Shown: positions 9,399-18,082 of the stretch, piece by piece
Numbering within the stretch: the stretch's first letter is position 1
Layout: every line of letters begins with the position of its first letter
Source of the DNA: a virus
DNA: 37,145 bases
Direction: 5' to 3' (one strand)
Virus record (IMG/VR): IMGVR_UViG_3300027747_002157
Location: 1-37,145 of that record
Position numbers and translations under genes: made by a program
The notes under the pieces: generated by a model
Seen by the model: only the letters and a program-made list of their open reading frames with translations
Told to the model about the DNA's origin: nothing
Databases searched by the model: none

Positions 9399-9803
9399 AT
9401 GAAAAAAATAACAGTTTTGCTTTTAGCTTTGAGTATGCTAAGTGGTTGCGCTCTAATTGATGCATACTTAATGACTAAGTTTGACTCAGCCGAATATGGT
9501 TTAATTACTACAATTCGATCTGAAGCACAGCAATTTAAATCACAATGTGATAATGCACAGGTTAGCAAAGAGAATGCAGTTAAGTTGTCAAACAATACCA
9601 GAACTTTTGAGTTATACAGCGAGAATATTCCTCATAATGAAAATGGCTACAAGGCATCAAAGTCTTTGAATGAAATTGCACAAGGATTGACATTTCGTTA
9701 TGGAAATGGTCCAGTGAGTGTGGCATTTTGTAAAATCAAGTTTGAAAGTATTGAAAACAGCGCAACAGTTATTCAACATACACTAGGAAATAGACCAAGA
9801 TGA
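9399..9803 (+). CDS. Small exported lipoprotein
   Basis: 134 residues. The start MKKITVLLLALSMLSGC is a lipoprotein signal: two lysines, a hydrophobic core, and a lipobox L-S-G-C with the acylated Cys at residue 17. The mature part is soluble, with two further cysteines that could pair. In phages such lipoproteins serve as outer-membrane spanins (lysis) or as surface exclusion or envelope proteins. No partner with an N-terminal anchor and periplasmic coiled coil is obvious beside it, so I do not assign a spanin. Expressed from the late box at 9347; the stop overlaps the next ATG (ATGA). Confidence 0.65.
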   Translation: MKKITVLLLALSMLSGCALIDAYLMTKFDSAEYGLITTIRSEAQQFKSQCDNAQVSKENAVKLSNNTRTFELYSENIPHNENGYKASKSLNEIAQGLTFRYGNGPVSVAFCKIKFESIENSATVIQHTLGNRPR

Positions 9804-10057
9804 ACTTAGATGAAATCAGTCAAGCATTGGCAGAACTTGCCAATTGTGGAGACCCAGTATTTGCCAACGCGGCAGAGCAAGTCAAGCAACAAACTCAGCA
9901 GGTCCTTATGGGGCAATTGAGCAAAGAAGAATTGTGTGAAGTGCTAAGTGATATGCAAAGACAGTTAGATATTATCCAAGAGATGAATCAACTGGCTTTC
10001 AAAGAAAAGCTCAATGCTGTTATTACCGGATTAATTGCGATTGCCAGCGTAGCCTAA
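9800..10057 (+). CDS. Small unknown protein with hydrophobic C-terminus
   Basis: 85 residues, start overlapping the lipoprotein stop by four bases. Mostly Gln/Glu-rich helix (about residues 20-70, with a possible coiled coil) and a short apolar tail (AVITGLIAIASVA) that could be a weak membrane anchor. I do not recognise a family. Coupling to a lipoprotein gene makes an envelope role possible, but that is inference. Confidence 0.6.
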   Translation: MNLDEISQALAELANCGDPVFANAAEQVKQQTQQVLMGQLSKEELCEVLSDMQRQLDIIQEMNQLAFKEKLNAVITGLIAIASVA

Positions 10058-10067
10058 GAAGTGATTG

Positions 10068-10412
10068 ATGGATAAAAAATTAGAAGATGCATTGGCCTTT
10101 GCCAATTATCGATTAACTTTACAGGTACAACGGCAAAACATCAATGCCCAAATTGAAGCGGCACTTTTAGTGTCACATCAAGGTGCGATCTTTAAATCTA
10201 CGCAAGAGCTAATAGCGTTTGTTAGCGTCAAGGCAACCCGCAACGAGAAAGTTTTTGTTGAGGACCACAGTGGTAATGTTATAACAATTGATGATGCAAA
10301 CGAATTTCTAAATGTTTTGATTCAAGCTTATGATTCTGCCATGGAAACAAAACAAGTTGAACAGAAAAAGCTGAAGTCAGCAAGGTCTACCGCAAAAATT
10401 GTAGGGCTATAA
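10068..10412 (+). CDS. Unknown helical protein
   Basis: 114 residues from the ATG at 10068; an in-frame TTG three bases earlier is less likely. AGAAGTG just upstream may serve as Shine-Dalgarno. The sequence is predominantly helical, with a Lys/Gln-rich C-terminus (ETKQVEQKKLKSARSTAKIV). No motif, signal or membrane segment is recognised. It ends two bases before the glycosyltransferase-like gene. Confidence 0.6.
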   Translation: MDKKLEDALAFANYRLTLQVQRQNINAQIEAALLVSHQGAIFKSTQELIAFVSVKATRNEKVFVEDHSGNVITIDDANEFLNVLIQAYDSAMETKQVEQKKLKSARSTAKIVGL

Positions 10413-10414
10413 TC

Positions 10415-11293
10415 ATGAGCACCAAGGGATTCATGATGTTTGCTTACAACAATGAGCAGTTGGATTATACGCAATTGGCCATTGTTGCCGCGTATGCTGT
10501 AAAAAAATTCATGCCTGAGTATCCAGTTGTACTGGTTACCAATCAGCAAAGCATGGAACATTGTAAACAAACGCACGGTATTGATATTATGAACGCCGCG
10601 TTTGATGACATTATATTAACCAATCCCGAATACGAAAGAAACATGCGTTTACATCACGATGGCGCATATCACAGCTTCAACGCACAGTTTACAAACACCA
10701 ACAAACACGACATTTATAATCTAAGTCCATTTGATGAAACAATTTTAATTGACACAGATTACCTATGTGGCAATGCCAATTTGGCCAAGCTGTTTGGCGG
10801 TCAGAATGATGTGGCCATGTACAGAGATGCTAGAAATTTAAGAATGGAAGAACCATACACCACAGAACGCTGGCTACATTATGCTGGCATTCGCATGTGG
10901 TGGTCAACTGTGGTGTACTGGCGTAAGAGTGAAGAAGCAGAACATTTTTTCAGTATTTGGTCAGCAGTAAAACAAAATTGGGAATACTATCGCTTCCTAT
11001 ACAAATTCCCAGGCACATTGTATCGCACAGACTATTCAGCCAGCATTGCGGCTCACATGTGTGATGGTTGGTCAGATGGTGGCTTCATTGGACAAATTCC
11101 ATATTATCTTAGATACCAAGACCAGCGAGATGATATTGTTGAAGTGGTTGATTCAAACCGTTGGATCATGTTAAGCAATCTGCCAGAAGAGTGGAAAAAT
11201 ATGGTAGTTGAAGTAACGGGTGAGGACTTGCATTTAATGAACAAGAAAAGCATCATCCGCAACTACGATAGAATCATGGAAGTGTTGGCATGA
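10415..11293 (+). CDS. Putative glycosyltransferase with DxD motif
   Basis: 292 residues. The opening (KGFMMFAYNNEQLDYTQLA, then PVVLVTNQ) looks like the beta-alpha-beta nucleotide-sugar fold of GT-A enzymes, followed by D-T-D at residues 113-115 in ILIDTDYLC, the usual metal and UDP-sugar site. Many Trp and Tyr residues follow, as in acceptor sites. Family GT8 or a phage relative is possible; donor and acceptor are unknown. It opens the run of biosynthetic genes and overlaps the next start by four bases (ATGA). Confidence 0.6.
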   Translation: MSTKGFMMFAYNNEQLDYTQLAIVAAYAVKKFMPEYPVVLVTNQQSMEHCKQTHGIDIMNAAFDDIILTNPEYERNMRLHHDGAYHSFNAQFTNTNKHDIYNLSPFDETILIDTDYLCGNANLAKLFGGQNDVAMYRDARNLRMEEPYTTERWLHYAGIRMWWSTVVYWRKSEEAEHFFSIWSAVKQNWEYYRFLYKFPGTLYRTDYSASIAAHMCDGWSDGGFIGQIPYYLRYQDQRDDIVEVVDSNRWIMLSNLPEEWKNMVVEVTGEDLHLMNKKSIIRNYDRIMEVLA

Positions 11294-11991
11294 CCGTACA
11301 TATACTTACACTTCCAGGACGAACAAACCATGCAGATATCACCAAGATGGACACAAAGTTTGTTGATGCAATGATGCCAATTAACATTGTAGACTTGCCA
11401 GATGATGCTTGGGAACAATTAAAAATATTATCAACTTTAAAATTAGAGTCAGGTGATATTATTTGCAGGGCTGGATTGTGTCCACGTCAAACTACTTTTG
11501 AAATTGCTAAAGTTGCCGTATCTAAGAAGCTGAATTTTATGCCGGGCACAGGTGTAGACCATCGCGGACAGCCAATACCTCCTGGTAAGATACTGGAAAG
11601 ATTACCCTTAGAAAAAAATGGTAATAACATTTGGACCTATCTATTGATAGTGGGAGATCCAGAATCTGCCCAATTGAGTTTCGAACTGGCATTGCATCTT
11701 GACAAAGCTGTGTATTGGCAAAATTACGAGCCAGAAGTTCCAACACTCGAACATGTACTGGGTGTGGTGTTTTCAACAGGCCATTGGCATGCACCAGACT
11801 GGTTTAAAATAGTTGACATGAGTGTGAGAAATTTAGAGCTTGCACCAATCATGTATGCACATCATATGTGGCATGATTGGATTGCATTTTACCCTGCCAA
11901 TGGAAATTTTAAACTGGAAAATCACAGTCAAATTTATCCAGTGTGGCTAGCAGAAAGTGAAAAGCCATTGGAGTATTGGCGCCGTGGATGA
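11290..11991 (+). CDS. Unknown cytoplasmic protein of the biosynthetic run
   Basis: 233 residues with no signal or membrane helix. Notable stretches are FMPGTGVDHRGQPIPPGK and the His/Trp-rich C-terminal half (TGHWHAPDWF, YAHHMWHDWIAF), which could bind metal. I do not recognise the family. It is translationally coupled on both sides: ATGA with the glycosyltransferase upstream and an eight-base overlap with the GTG-started gene downstream. Confidence 0.55.
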   Translation: MTVHILTLPGRTNHADITKMDTKFVDAMMPINIVDLPDDAWEQLKILSTLKLESGDIICRAGLCPRQTTFEIAKVAVSKKLNFMPGTGVDHRGQPIPPGKILERLPLEKNGNNIWTYLLIVGDPESAQLSFELALHLDKAVYWQNYEPEVPTLEHVLGVVFSTGHWHAPDWFKIVDMSVRNLELAPIMYAHHMWHDWIAFYPANGNFKLENHSQIYPVWLAESEKPLEYWRRG

Positions 11992-12958
11992 AATTCAATT
12001 TGAACTTCGTCCTAGAAAACGAAAAAGAGAAGAGTTTTGGTCTGTGGAATATGATTCCAGCTCTGGGCTTATCAATTCTATTAGACCAGGACAGTCAGCA
12101 GATCCTTCACATATTGTCTTGTCGTATGCAAGAGTAAAAGATCTATTGTCTGGTTCTGCAAATCAAAACGATTATAAAATTGCATTCAATGAAACGCTGG
12201 GAGCATTGGATCTAGTAGACATCAAAAAACCCAGCAAGTTTAAAAAGAAGCAAATTCAACTTGGGTGGCTCAGTGCCGGTGAAAATCTATACAATCCGCT
12301 GACTCCTTTGCGTGTATTATTATTCAATGAAAATGGAATGATCAGGGTAGAAGCCAGTCGTAGATGGTCAACTGAAATCAAAGAACGCCTTGACAAGGAC
12401 ACTGTAGCTGAACATATACCTATGTTTCTAACTGACGAAGAAGACCCGCATCAACTATTTGGAAAAACTGATGTACCTGTTGCAGACATTGTGGAACGCG
12501 GATATTGGGAACAGCGTCTTTGGAGTTTTATGAGTCATGACACCGTGATCAAGATACTGTATCAAGGTCAGCGTGTTAGAATTAATATTCCACCAGTTGC
12601 AGAAGAGCTGTCGTTTAATAGAGTACAGAATTATCATTTATTTTCTGGTGTCAGCGACGAACAAACAGTTATCAGTCATATGGGCCGCGGAAAACACATT
12701 TCTCTCTTTAAGAAGGGCAATGGCATATGGGCACAAAGTCATTATGAAAAAGGATCCAGCATAGATTCTCATTTTGGAAATTTAAAAGTGGCAATATTAA
12801 ATGGTGATGATCCAGAAGCATTTCATTCTTGGTCAGAACTTCCAGCACTGATGATGAGACAGCATCATCCCTTTGAAATTGTTGCAGATTGGCCTTACCA
12901 GACCGTACCGCAAGTGTTATATAAAGCAAGCAATATAGATATCGGAGTACTAAATTGA
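11984..12958 (+). CDS. Unknown protein, GTG start
   Basis: 324 residues if it starts at GTG 11984 (MDEIQFELRP), the start I prefer because GGAG at 11970-11973 lies ten bases upstream. An in-frame GTG at 11957 is further into the preceding gene. An ATG at 11988, in another frame, opens only about 50 codons and is rejected. The N-terminus (EEFWSVEYDSSSGLINSIRP) is typical of uncharacterised T4-like phage proteins. No enzyme motif is seen. Its stop overlaps the next gene's TTG start. Confidence 0.55.
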   Translation: MDEIQFELRPRKRKREEFWSVEYDSSSGLINSIRPGQSADPSHIVLSYARVKDLLSGSANQNDYKIAFNETLGALDLVDIKKPSKFKKKQIQLGWLSAGENLYNPLTPLRVLLFNENGMIRVEASRRWSTEIKERLDKDTVAEHIPMFLTDEEDPHQLFGKTDVPVADIVERGYWEQRLWSFMSHDTVIKILYQGQRVRINIPPVAEELSFNRVQNYHLFSGVSDEQTVISHMGRGKHISLFKKGNGIWAQSHYEKGSSIDSHFGNLKVAILNGDDPEAFHSWSELPALMMRQHHPFEIVADWPYQTVPQVLYKASNIDIGVLN

Positions 12959-13926
12959 AAACCCCTATTAGCGAATTTGATGTAGTGTTCATCAGCTACG
13001 ATGAACCAAATGCAGATGCAAACTATGCAGATTTATTGGAAAAATGCCCGTGGGCCAAACGCAGTCACGGAGTATATGGAAGCGATGCTTGTCACAAGGC
13101 CGCGGCCAAACTAGCCGAAACTGAACGCTTTATCACAATTGATGCAGACAACAAAGTGCGACCAGACTTTTTTGAACTTGAACTAGATTTAGGAAAATTT
13201 GATCGCAGTGATGTGTTATCATGGTCCGGCAAGAATATAGTCAATGGACTGGTATACGGCAACGGTGGCGTCAAATTGTGGCCGGTTAAGGTTGTTGAGC
13301 AGATGCGTACTCATGAGGCAGTTGATTCGGGTGCTGGCGCTGTGGACTTTTGCTGGGACATTCACTATCATCAATTGAACAACATCTACAGCGATGTGTT
13401 TAACAATGCAACTCCATATCAGGCATATCGTGCAGGATTTAGAGAAGGTGTCAAATTGGCCTTGCATGATGGAAAGCCGATGGACTGGCGCCAAATTGCA
13501 GATAAGAACCATTTTAAAAATCATCGTAGACTACTGGTTTGGATGAGTGTTGGTATGGATGTGCAGAATGGGCTATGGGCCATGTACGGTGCTCGTTTAG
13601 GTTGCTACTTAACCAACTTGCGTCGAGATTGGGACTACAAATTGGTTGCTGACTTCGAATGGCACAATCAATACTGGGCAGAAACAGTAATGCCACAATT
13701 TGTTGGTGACGAAGAAACTTGTCCCAACAGCAAGTACTCTTGGAGCCGAACAAAGCTGTTGGCCGAGACTCGTAAAATTGGTCGCATACTACAACAAGAT
13801 TTAAGACTTGAAATTGCAGACTTGGATGAAGCAGGCAGTCGCTTCTTTAAGGCCAGTTATTTCAATCCGCATCGACTTGGCCCAACTGTCAAGGAAAGCG
13901 ATGTTGAACAGTTTATTGCGGAGTAA
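12955..13926 (+). CDS. DxD glycosyltransferase-like protein, paralogue 1 of 3
   Basis: 323 residues from TTG 12955, with GGAG eight bases upstream; the TTG overlaps the previous stop (TTGA). The N-terminus VVFISYDEPNADANY and the D-A-D at residues 63-65 (ITIDADNKV) give the GT-A pattern. Family-specific blocks shared with the gene at 14789 are YGNGG-x-K-x-W, DFCWD, and YQAYRAGFREGVKL. Donor and acceptor are unknown. The three adjacent copies suggest successive transfers to build one glycan, or recent diversification of specificity. Confidence 0.6.
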   Translation: MKTPISEFDVVFISYDEPNADANYADLLEKCPWAKRSHGVYGSDACHKAAAKLAETERFITIDADNKVRPDFFELELDLGKFDRSDVLSWSGKNIVNGLVYGNGGVKLWPVKVVEQMRTHEAVDSGAGAVDFCWDIHYHQLNNIYSDVFNNATPYQAYRAGFREGVKLALHDGKPMDWRQIADKNHFKNHRRLLVWMSVGMDVQNGLWAMYGARLGCYLTNLRRDWDYKLVADFEWHNQYWAETVMPQFVGDEETCPNSKYSWSRTKLLAETRKIGRILQQDLRLEIADLDEAGSRFFKASYFNPHRLGPTVKESDVEQFIAE

Positions 13927-13929
13927 ACA

Positions 13930-14802
13930 TTGTTAGATGTTTTCTTTATCTCAATGGGCGAACAAGGTAGCGAAGCCAACTGGACACGCCTTTTAGAATT
14001 TGCGCCCACAGCAAAGCATATCAGCAATGTCAAGGGCATCTATCAGGTACACGAAACATGTGCAAAACAAAGTACCACAGAAAACTTCTGGGTAGTTGAT
14101 GCAGATGCATGGATCGTAGATGGATTTGATTTTAATTTTATTCCCAGCGCAGAAACAGGACATTGGGATATTCCAGAAAACGAATGTGTATTGGTATGGA
14201 ATTCAAAAAATGTAGCAAATGAACTGGAGTATGGTTACGGTGGTGTAAAGCTATTTCCACGCCAGCCATTCCTAGAAAGCCGCCCTTGGGAGCTGGACCT
14301 ATCAACCACAATTGGTCGCGCAAGTGTCAACATGTCCAGCATCAGTTGCGAAACTAGATTTAATGTAACGCCAGAATCTGCTTGGATAGGCGCCTTTCGC
14401 GAATGTGCAAAGCTGTCATCCTTGTCAATGATAAAGAGCAGGGTCAACTCTGCAAAAAGAAAAGAGCGCAACGAGCTGGAAGATCTATCCATTTACATTG
14501 CAACTCAAGACTGGACCGATGAGAAAAAAGCAAACTATCGAAAAGCCCAGGGTATGCTGATCAAAGAAAAATATCTTAAAGAAACAGATATTTTTACATA
14601 CTGGGAAGCAATTGAAAAGTGCAGTGAACGAAGATTCATATGGTGTACGCATGGTTGGTTCTCAAACAACGGAAAGTACACAATTGATGGTGCAAGAAGT
14701 GGATCCAAGTACGGCATGCGTAACAGTGATGACATTGAAAAGCTAAATTTAATCAATGATTGGTCGTGGCTAAAAAAGGAATTTAAAAATGTCAATGTTT
14801 AA
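13930..14802 (+). CDS. DxD glycosyltransferase-like protein, paralogue 2 of 3
   Basis: 290 residues from TTG 13930, with GCGGAG six bases upstream; no better ATG gives the full N-terminus. It keeps the family layout (VFFISMG, then WVVDADAW with D-A-D at 57-59, YGYGGVKLFP, GAFRECAKLS) but is clearly the most divergent copy: the Asn after D-A-D is Ala, and the DFCWD block is not recognisable. It either has a different donor or is losing activity. It overlaps paralogue 3 by 14 bases. Confidence 0.55.
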   Translation: MLDVFFISMGEQGSEANWTRLLEFAPTAKHISNVKGIYQVHETCAKQSTTENFWVVDADAWIVDGFDFNFIPSAETGHWDIPENECVLVWNSKNVANELEYGYGGVKLFPRQPFLESRPWELDLSTTIGRASVNMSSISCETRFNVTPESAWIGAFRECAKLSSLSMIKSRVNSAKRKERNELEDLSIYIATQDWTDEKKANYRKAQGMLIKEKYLKETDIFTYWEAIEKCSERRFIWCTHGWFSNNGKYTIDGARSGSKYGMRNSDDIEKLNLINDWSWLKKEFKNVNV

Positions 14803-15757
14803 AGCAGTCAAGAATCCAATCATCTATAAAAAGATGTCAGATGTTCCAGTAGTATTTTTAAGCTTTGATGAACCCAATGCAGATAAAAATTGGGAACTGC
14901 TAAAGTCAATTACTCCACATAAACGAATTGCCAGAGTACATGGTGTGGTCGGATTTGATGCGGCACACAAGGCCGCTGCCACTGAATTTGCCAGCAGTGA
15001 ATATATCATCACAGTAGATGCAGACAACGAAGTTGATCCAGCTTTCTTCAATAAACAATTGCCCGAAGGCATGGATGGAAAAGTCAGCTTTACCTGGGGC
15101 GGCAGACAATACACAAACGGACTCATGTACGGCAATGGCGGCCTAAAAATGTGGAGTACTGAACATCTTGCTAACATGAAAAGTCATGAACTGGCCACTG
15201 AAGATCGAGATGCAATAGATTTTTGTTGGGACTTCAATAGATACAAAGAGCTACCAGGTTGTTATTCTAATGTATACACAAACGCCAGTGCTTACCAAGC
15301 ATTTCGAGTGGGATTTAGAGAAGGCGTCAAGCTTAGTATGGAACAAGGACAAGTGCTTGCATTTGAATCTTGGCCAGAAATGATGCATGCCGCAAACTAT
15401 CAAAGGCTATTGACATGGATGACATTGGGTGCTGATGTAGAGAATGGCATGTGGAGTGTATACGGTGCAAGACTCGCTGTAAAAATGTTACAATACGACA
15501 ACTTTGACTGTGTCAATATCAGAGACTATGCCTGGTTCAAAGACTTTTTTGCATTGCATGCAAATGCTGACCCAATCAAGGCAAGCAAAAGTTTAGGCAA
15601 GCACATAAGTGAAGGATTAGGCTTCATACTACCAGATTTTACCGATGAACAAAGCTACTTCTTAAAGATGTTGCAATTGCATCCGGCCAAATCGTTAACA
15701 TATGATGATGTTAAATGGAGAACCAACTTGAATTTATATGGATGGTTCAATGGATAA
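14789..15757 (+). CDS. DxD glycosyltransferase-like protein, paralogue 3 of 3
   Basis: 322 residues, ATG preceded by AAGGAA within paralogue 2. It is close in pattern to paralogue 1: VVFLSFDEPNADKNW, TVDADNEV with D-A-D at 77-79, YGNGGLKMWS, DFCWDFNRY, YQAFRVGFREGVKL and ENGMWSVYGARL. The extra N-terminal residues (about 1-17) are Lys-rich. Function is by fold motif only. The gene overlaps the methyltransferase-like gene at its end. Confidence 0.6.
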   Translation: MSMFKAVKNPIIYKKMSDVPVVFLSFDEPNADKNWELLKSITPHKRIARVHGVVGFDAAHKAAATEFASSEYIITVDADNEVDPAFFNKQLPEGMDGKVSFTWGGRQYTNGLMYGNGGLKMWSTEHLANMKSHELATEDRDAIDFCWDFNRYKELPGCYSNVYTNASAYQAFRVGFREGVKLSMEQGQVLAFESWPEMMHAANYQRLLTWMTLGADVENGMWSVYGARLAVKMLQYDNFDCVNIRDYAWFKDFFALHANADPIKASKSLGKHISEGLGFILPDFTDEQSYFLKMLQLHPAKSLTYDDVKWRTNLNLYGWFNG

Positions 15758-16928
15758 GAATACAGAACTAAGATCTGCATTGCTTTATTTTGTTGATGAA
15801 GCAATTGGATTTCGCAAAAGTGTACACCATTTTCATCGTTGGCTTGAAACTGAAGACGAATACGAGCTTACACAGTTGATTGTTGAAGTTGGAAGAGAGT
15901 ACGCATTTGATTTATGGCCTTTGTTGAATGCAGTAAGAGAAGGCGATGACCAGCAAGGATTAATTGCACTACAAGTGGCAATAGAAACCGGACTGTATGT
16001 TCCAACAGACTGGACTGATGGCAAAACAATTAAGTTAACGCCCCTAAAGGTCAATCTAATAGAAACAGACTTGACGGGCATGGCCAATAAATTATGGACA
16101 CTCAATGAGTGGAATAACTTAAACATTGAAGCATTTGAAACACCTGCCTTGCCTGTGTTGGCCCTGGCACATCAATTGATAATTGATGCAAGAGAAGACT
16201 TTGACAAATTCTTTCAATTGGTTGAGATGATAATTGGCAAAGAGTCATTGCTTTCCTGTGTAGTAGATACAGATATAAAAAAATTAGGCGTTTGCATTGG
16301 AAACGAATACTATTACAATCAACGAGATCATATCAAAAGATTGGCTGTTGCAATTAATAATGATAGGGAATTAAACTGGAAAGATGCACTGAGCCGAAAT
16401 CAAGTCAAAAGTAAAATTTGGCTGGTTGAAAAACTAATAGAAAGAAATCTAATTCCAAAGAAACGCAAGATGGGCGATGTTGAAACTTCAACATTGGTTG
16501 TTGGCGGTTGGGTTGGATTGTTACCATTCTTATCTAACATGCTGGGACAAAATTTAGATTCAGTTATCAACATTGACATTGACACATCTGTACATTCTGC
16601 CGCAATAGAGTTAAATTCTGGATTCCACAACAATTTTAAAAATTCAGGAACAGATGTAAGAGAACTACAACTATCCAAATATAAAAAGCTGTTGCTAATT
16701 GACACCATTGTAGAGCATTTTAAAGATCACGGCGATTGGATAAAGTCCTTGCCGGCTGGAACTACAGTAGTGCTACAAGGCAATGACATGTTTGACGTAC
16801 CTGACCATGTCAACTGCCATAATAACCTAGAAGAATTTGTTGCATCCTCTGGCTTAAATACTATTCTATGGGCAGGAGAGTTAAACCTGTACATGTGCAA
16901 TAGATATATGGCCATTGGAAAACTATAA
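15738..16928 (+). CDS. SAM-dependent methyltransferase-like protein
   Basis: 396 residues. The C-terminal half begins with a glycine-rich loop (VVGGWVGLLPFL, about residues 254-265) followed by an acidic strand end (VINIDIDTS, D at 280/282), the usual first two SAM contacts of class I methyltransferases; KKLLLIDTIVEHF and TTVVLQGNDMF fit later strands. The N-terminal about 240 residues are helical and unassigned and may bind the substrate. The start is either 15738 or the ATG at 15750, which overlaps the preceding stop more tightly. Substrate unknown; neighbours suggest a glycan or modified amino acid. Confidence 0.55.
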   Translation: MDGSMDKNTELRSALLYFVDEAIGFRKSVHHFHRWLETEDEYELTQLIVEVGREYAFDLWPLLNAVREGDDQQGLIALQVAIETGLYVPTDWTDGKTIKLTPLKVNLIETDLTGMANKLWTLNEWNNLNIEAFETPALPVLALAHQLIIDAREDFDKFFQLVEMIIGKESLLSCVVDTDIKKLGVCIGNEYYYNQRDHIKRLAVAINNDRELNWKDALSRNQVKSKIWLVEKLIERNLIPKKRKMGDVETSTLVVGGWVGLLPFLSNMLGQNLDSVINIDIDTSVHSAAIELNSGFHNNFKNSGTDVRELQLSKYKKLLLIDTIVEHFKDHGDWIKSLPAGTTVVLQGNDMFDVPDHVNCHNNLEEFVASSGLNTILWAGELNLYMCNRYMAIGKL

Positions 16929-17428
16929 TGCAACGGATCAGCAAAATACCCGGCGTAATTGACTTTGAAAGACTAAAAGCAGAAACACAACTGCTGATGT
17001 CGGCACATCCAGATCAAAGACAATTGTCTTTACAAACAAATGGATCCGCTGATTGGAATGCCAGTACAGGTTCAAGGCCCGGTGAAGGCGAAGGCCAATG
17101 GAATATGATACATCCAGATCTTGCAGGCACCTGGTGGCAGGACTTTTTTAGTTCACTTCCAATTCCTGTATTCAGATCCAGAATTATGATTATGCCTGCC
17201 AGGGTGTGTTATAGTATACACACAGACGATAATCCCAGACTGCACATTGCTGTCAAAACACACAATCAAGCCAAATTTATTTTTACTCGGCCCCCTGAAA
17301 TTTTACATATTCCAGCAGATGGCCGCATATATTGGGTCAACACAAAAGAAGAACATACTGCAATAAACGGAAGCTTGGAAGATAGAGTACATATTGTCAT
17401 GTGCTTGGTAAACAACGACATAGATTGA
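16928..17428 (+). CDS. Aspartyl/asparaginyl-hydroxylase-like dioxygenase
   Basis: 166 residues. The pattern fits the Asp/Asn beta-hydroxylase branch of Fe(II)/2-oxoglutarate enzymes: H98-x-D100 in YSIHTDDNPRLHI, then a beta segment, then H143 and R153 in EEHTAINGSLEDRVHIV. H98 and H143 would be iron ligands and R153 would hold 2-oxoglutarate. Asp100 could complete a facial triad; many family members lack it. Cytoplasmic. It starts in a TAATG overlap with the methyltransferase-like gene, suggesting both act on the same product. Confidence 0.6.
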   Translation: MQRISKIPGVIDFERLKAETQLLMSAHPDQRQLSLQTNGSADWNASTGSRPGEGEGQWNMIHPDLAGTWWQDFFSSLPIPVFRSRIMIMPARVCYSIHTDDNPRLHIAVKTHNQAKFIFTRPPEILHIPADGRIYWVNTKEEHTAINGSLEDRVHIVMCLVNNDID

Positions 17429-17443
17429 CAGCTACATATAGAT

Positions 17444-18082
17444 ATGAATCTATCTATATTCCATACTAACGCAACTGAGTTTGAACAATACGAATCCTTG
17501 TACAACGGGTTCCTTTCAACTATTGCAGAAACTGAATCACCTGCCCTGGAAAATATGGGAGATCGTACATCAAGCGGATTTTTATTCTTGGTTAAAAACA
17601 AGAAAAGATGGACCAAAGATAATGGACAGATTACTTTCTTATACGACAAAGATGTAGAAAGTGTCGTTGGTGTAAGCGCAGTTGAAGACTGCCCATTGCA
17701 TGATCAATTGGGATCCGGTGGCAACCGCTGTTGGGTACTACCACCATATAGGAGCGACAATTCTGTTTCCAAATACTTGTTGTCTAGTAATTTAGAATGG
17801 TGTGAGTCCAGAGGTAAACTTGGAATGTTACTAACATTCAATGATTACAACAAATCAATCTATGATATTATTGTACGATTTTCCAAAGGGCAAGGCCGCG
17901 CCCTTGGTACTATCTGGAGCGATTGGTGGAATGATTGTATTCCACTGGATAATAAAATTAGATTACATAACACACCGCAATGGGCTGTAATAAAACCATT
18001 GGTTGCTTACGACCAACTTGAGCCAATAGTCAATGACTTGATAGACAAGTTTGGCGTGAGAACTGAGCCATTTAATGCATAA
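17444..18082 (+). CDS. Possible GNAT-type acyltransferase
   Basis: 212 residues. A central strand (FLYDKDVESVVGVSAVE) followed by CWVLPPYRSDNSVSKYLLSS and a helix with WCESRGKLGMLLTFNDYN resembles the beta4 / acetyl-CoA loop / alpha3 order of GNAT enzymes, but the R/Q-x-x-G-x-G/A signature is poorly kept. I regard the fold as possible, not proven. It is coupled to the PP-loop enzyme by a TAATG overlap. The start codon sits in the loop of a small hairpin and has no clear Shine-Dalgarno. Confidence 0.45.
   Translation: MNLSIFHTNATEFEQYESLYNGFLSTIAETESPALENMGDRTSSGFLFLVKNKKRWTKDNGQITFLYDKDVESVVGVSAVEDCPLHDQLGSGGNRCWVLPPYRSDNSVSKYLLSSNLEWCESRGKLGMLLTFNDYNKSIYDIIVRFSKGQGRALGTIWSDWWNDCIPLDNKIRLHNTPQWAVIKPLVAYDQLEPIVNDLIDKFGVRTEPFNA

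Noticed and set aside
11988-12140. ATG start in ATGA overlap with the 11290 gene
   Set aside because: This frame stops after about 50 codons. The frame from GTG 11984 has GGAG at good distance and stays open for 324 codons.
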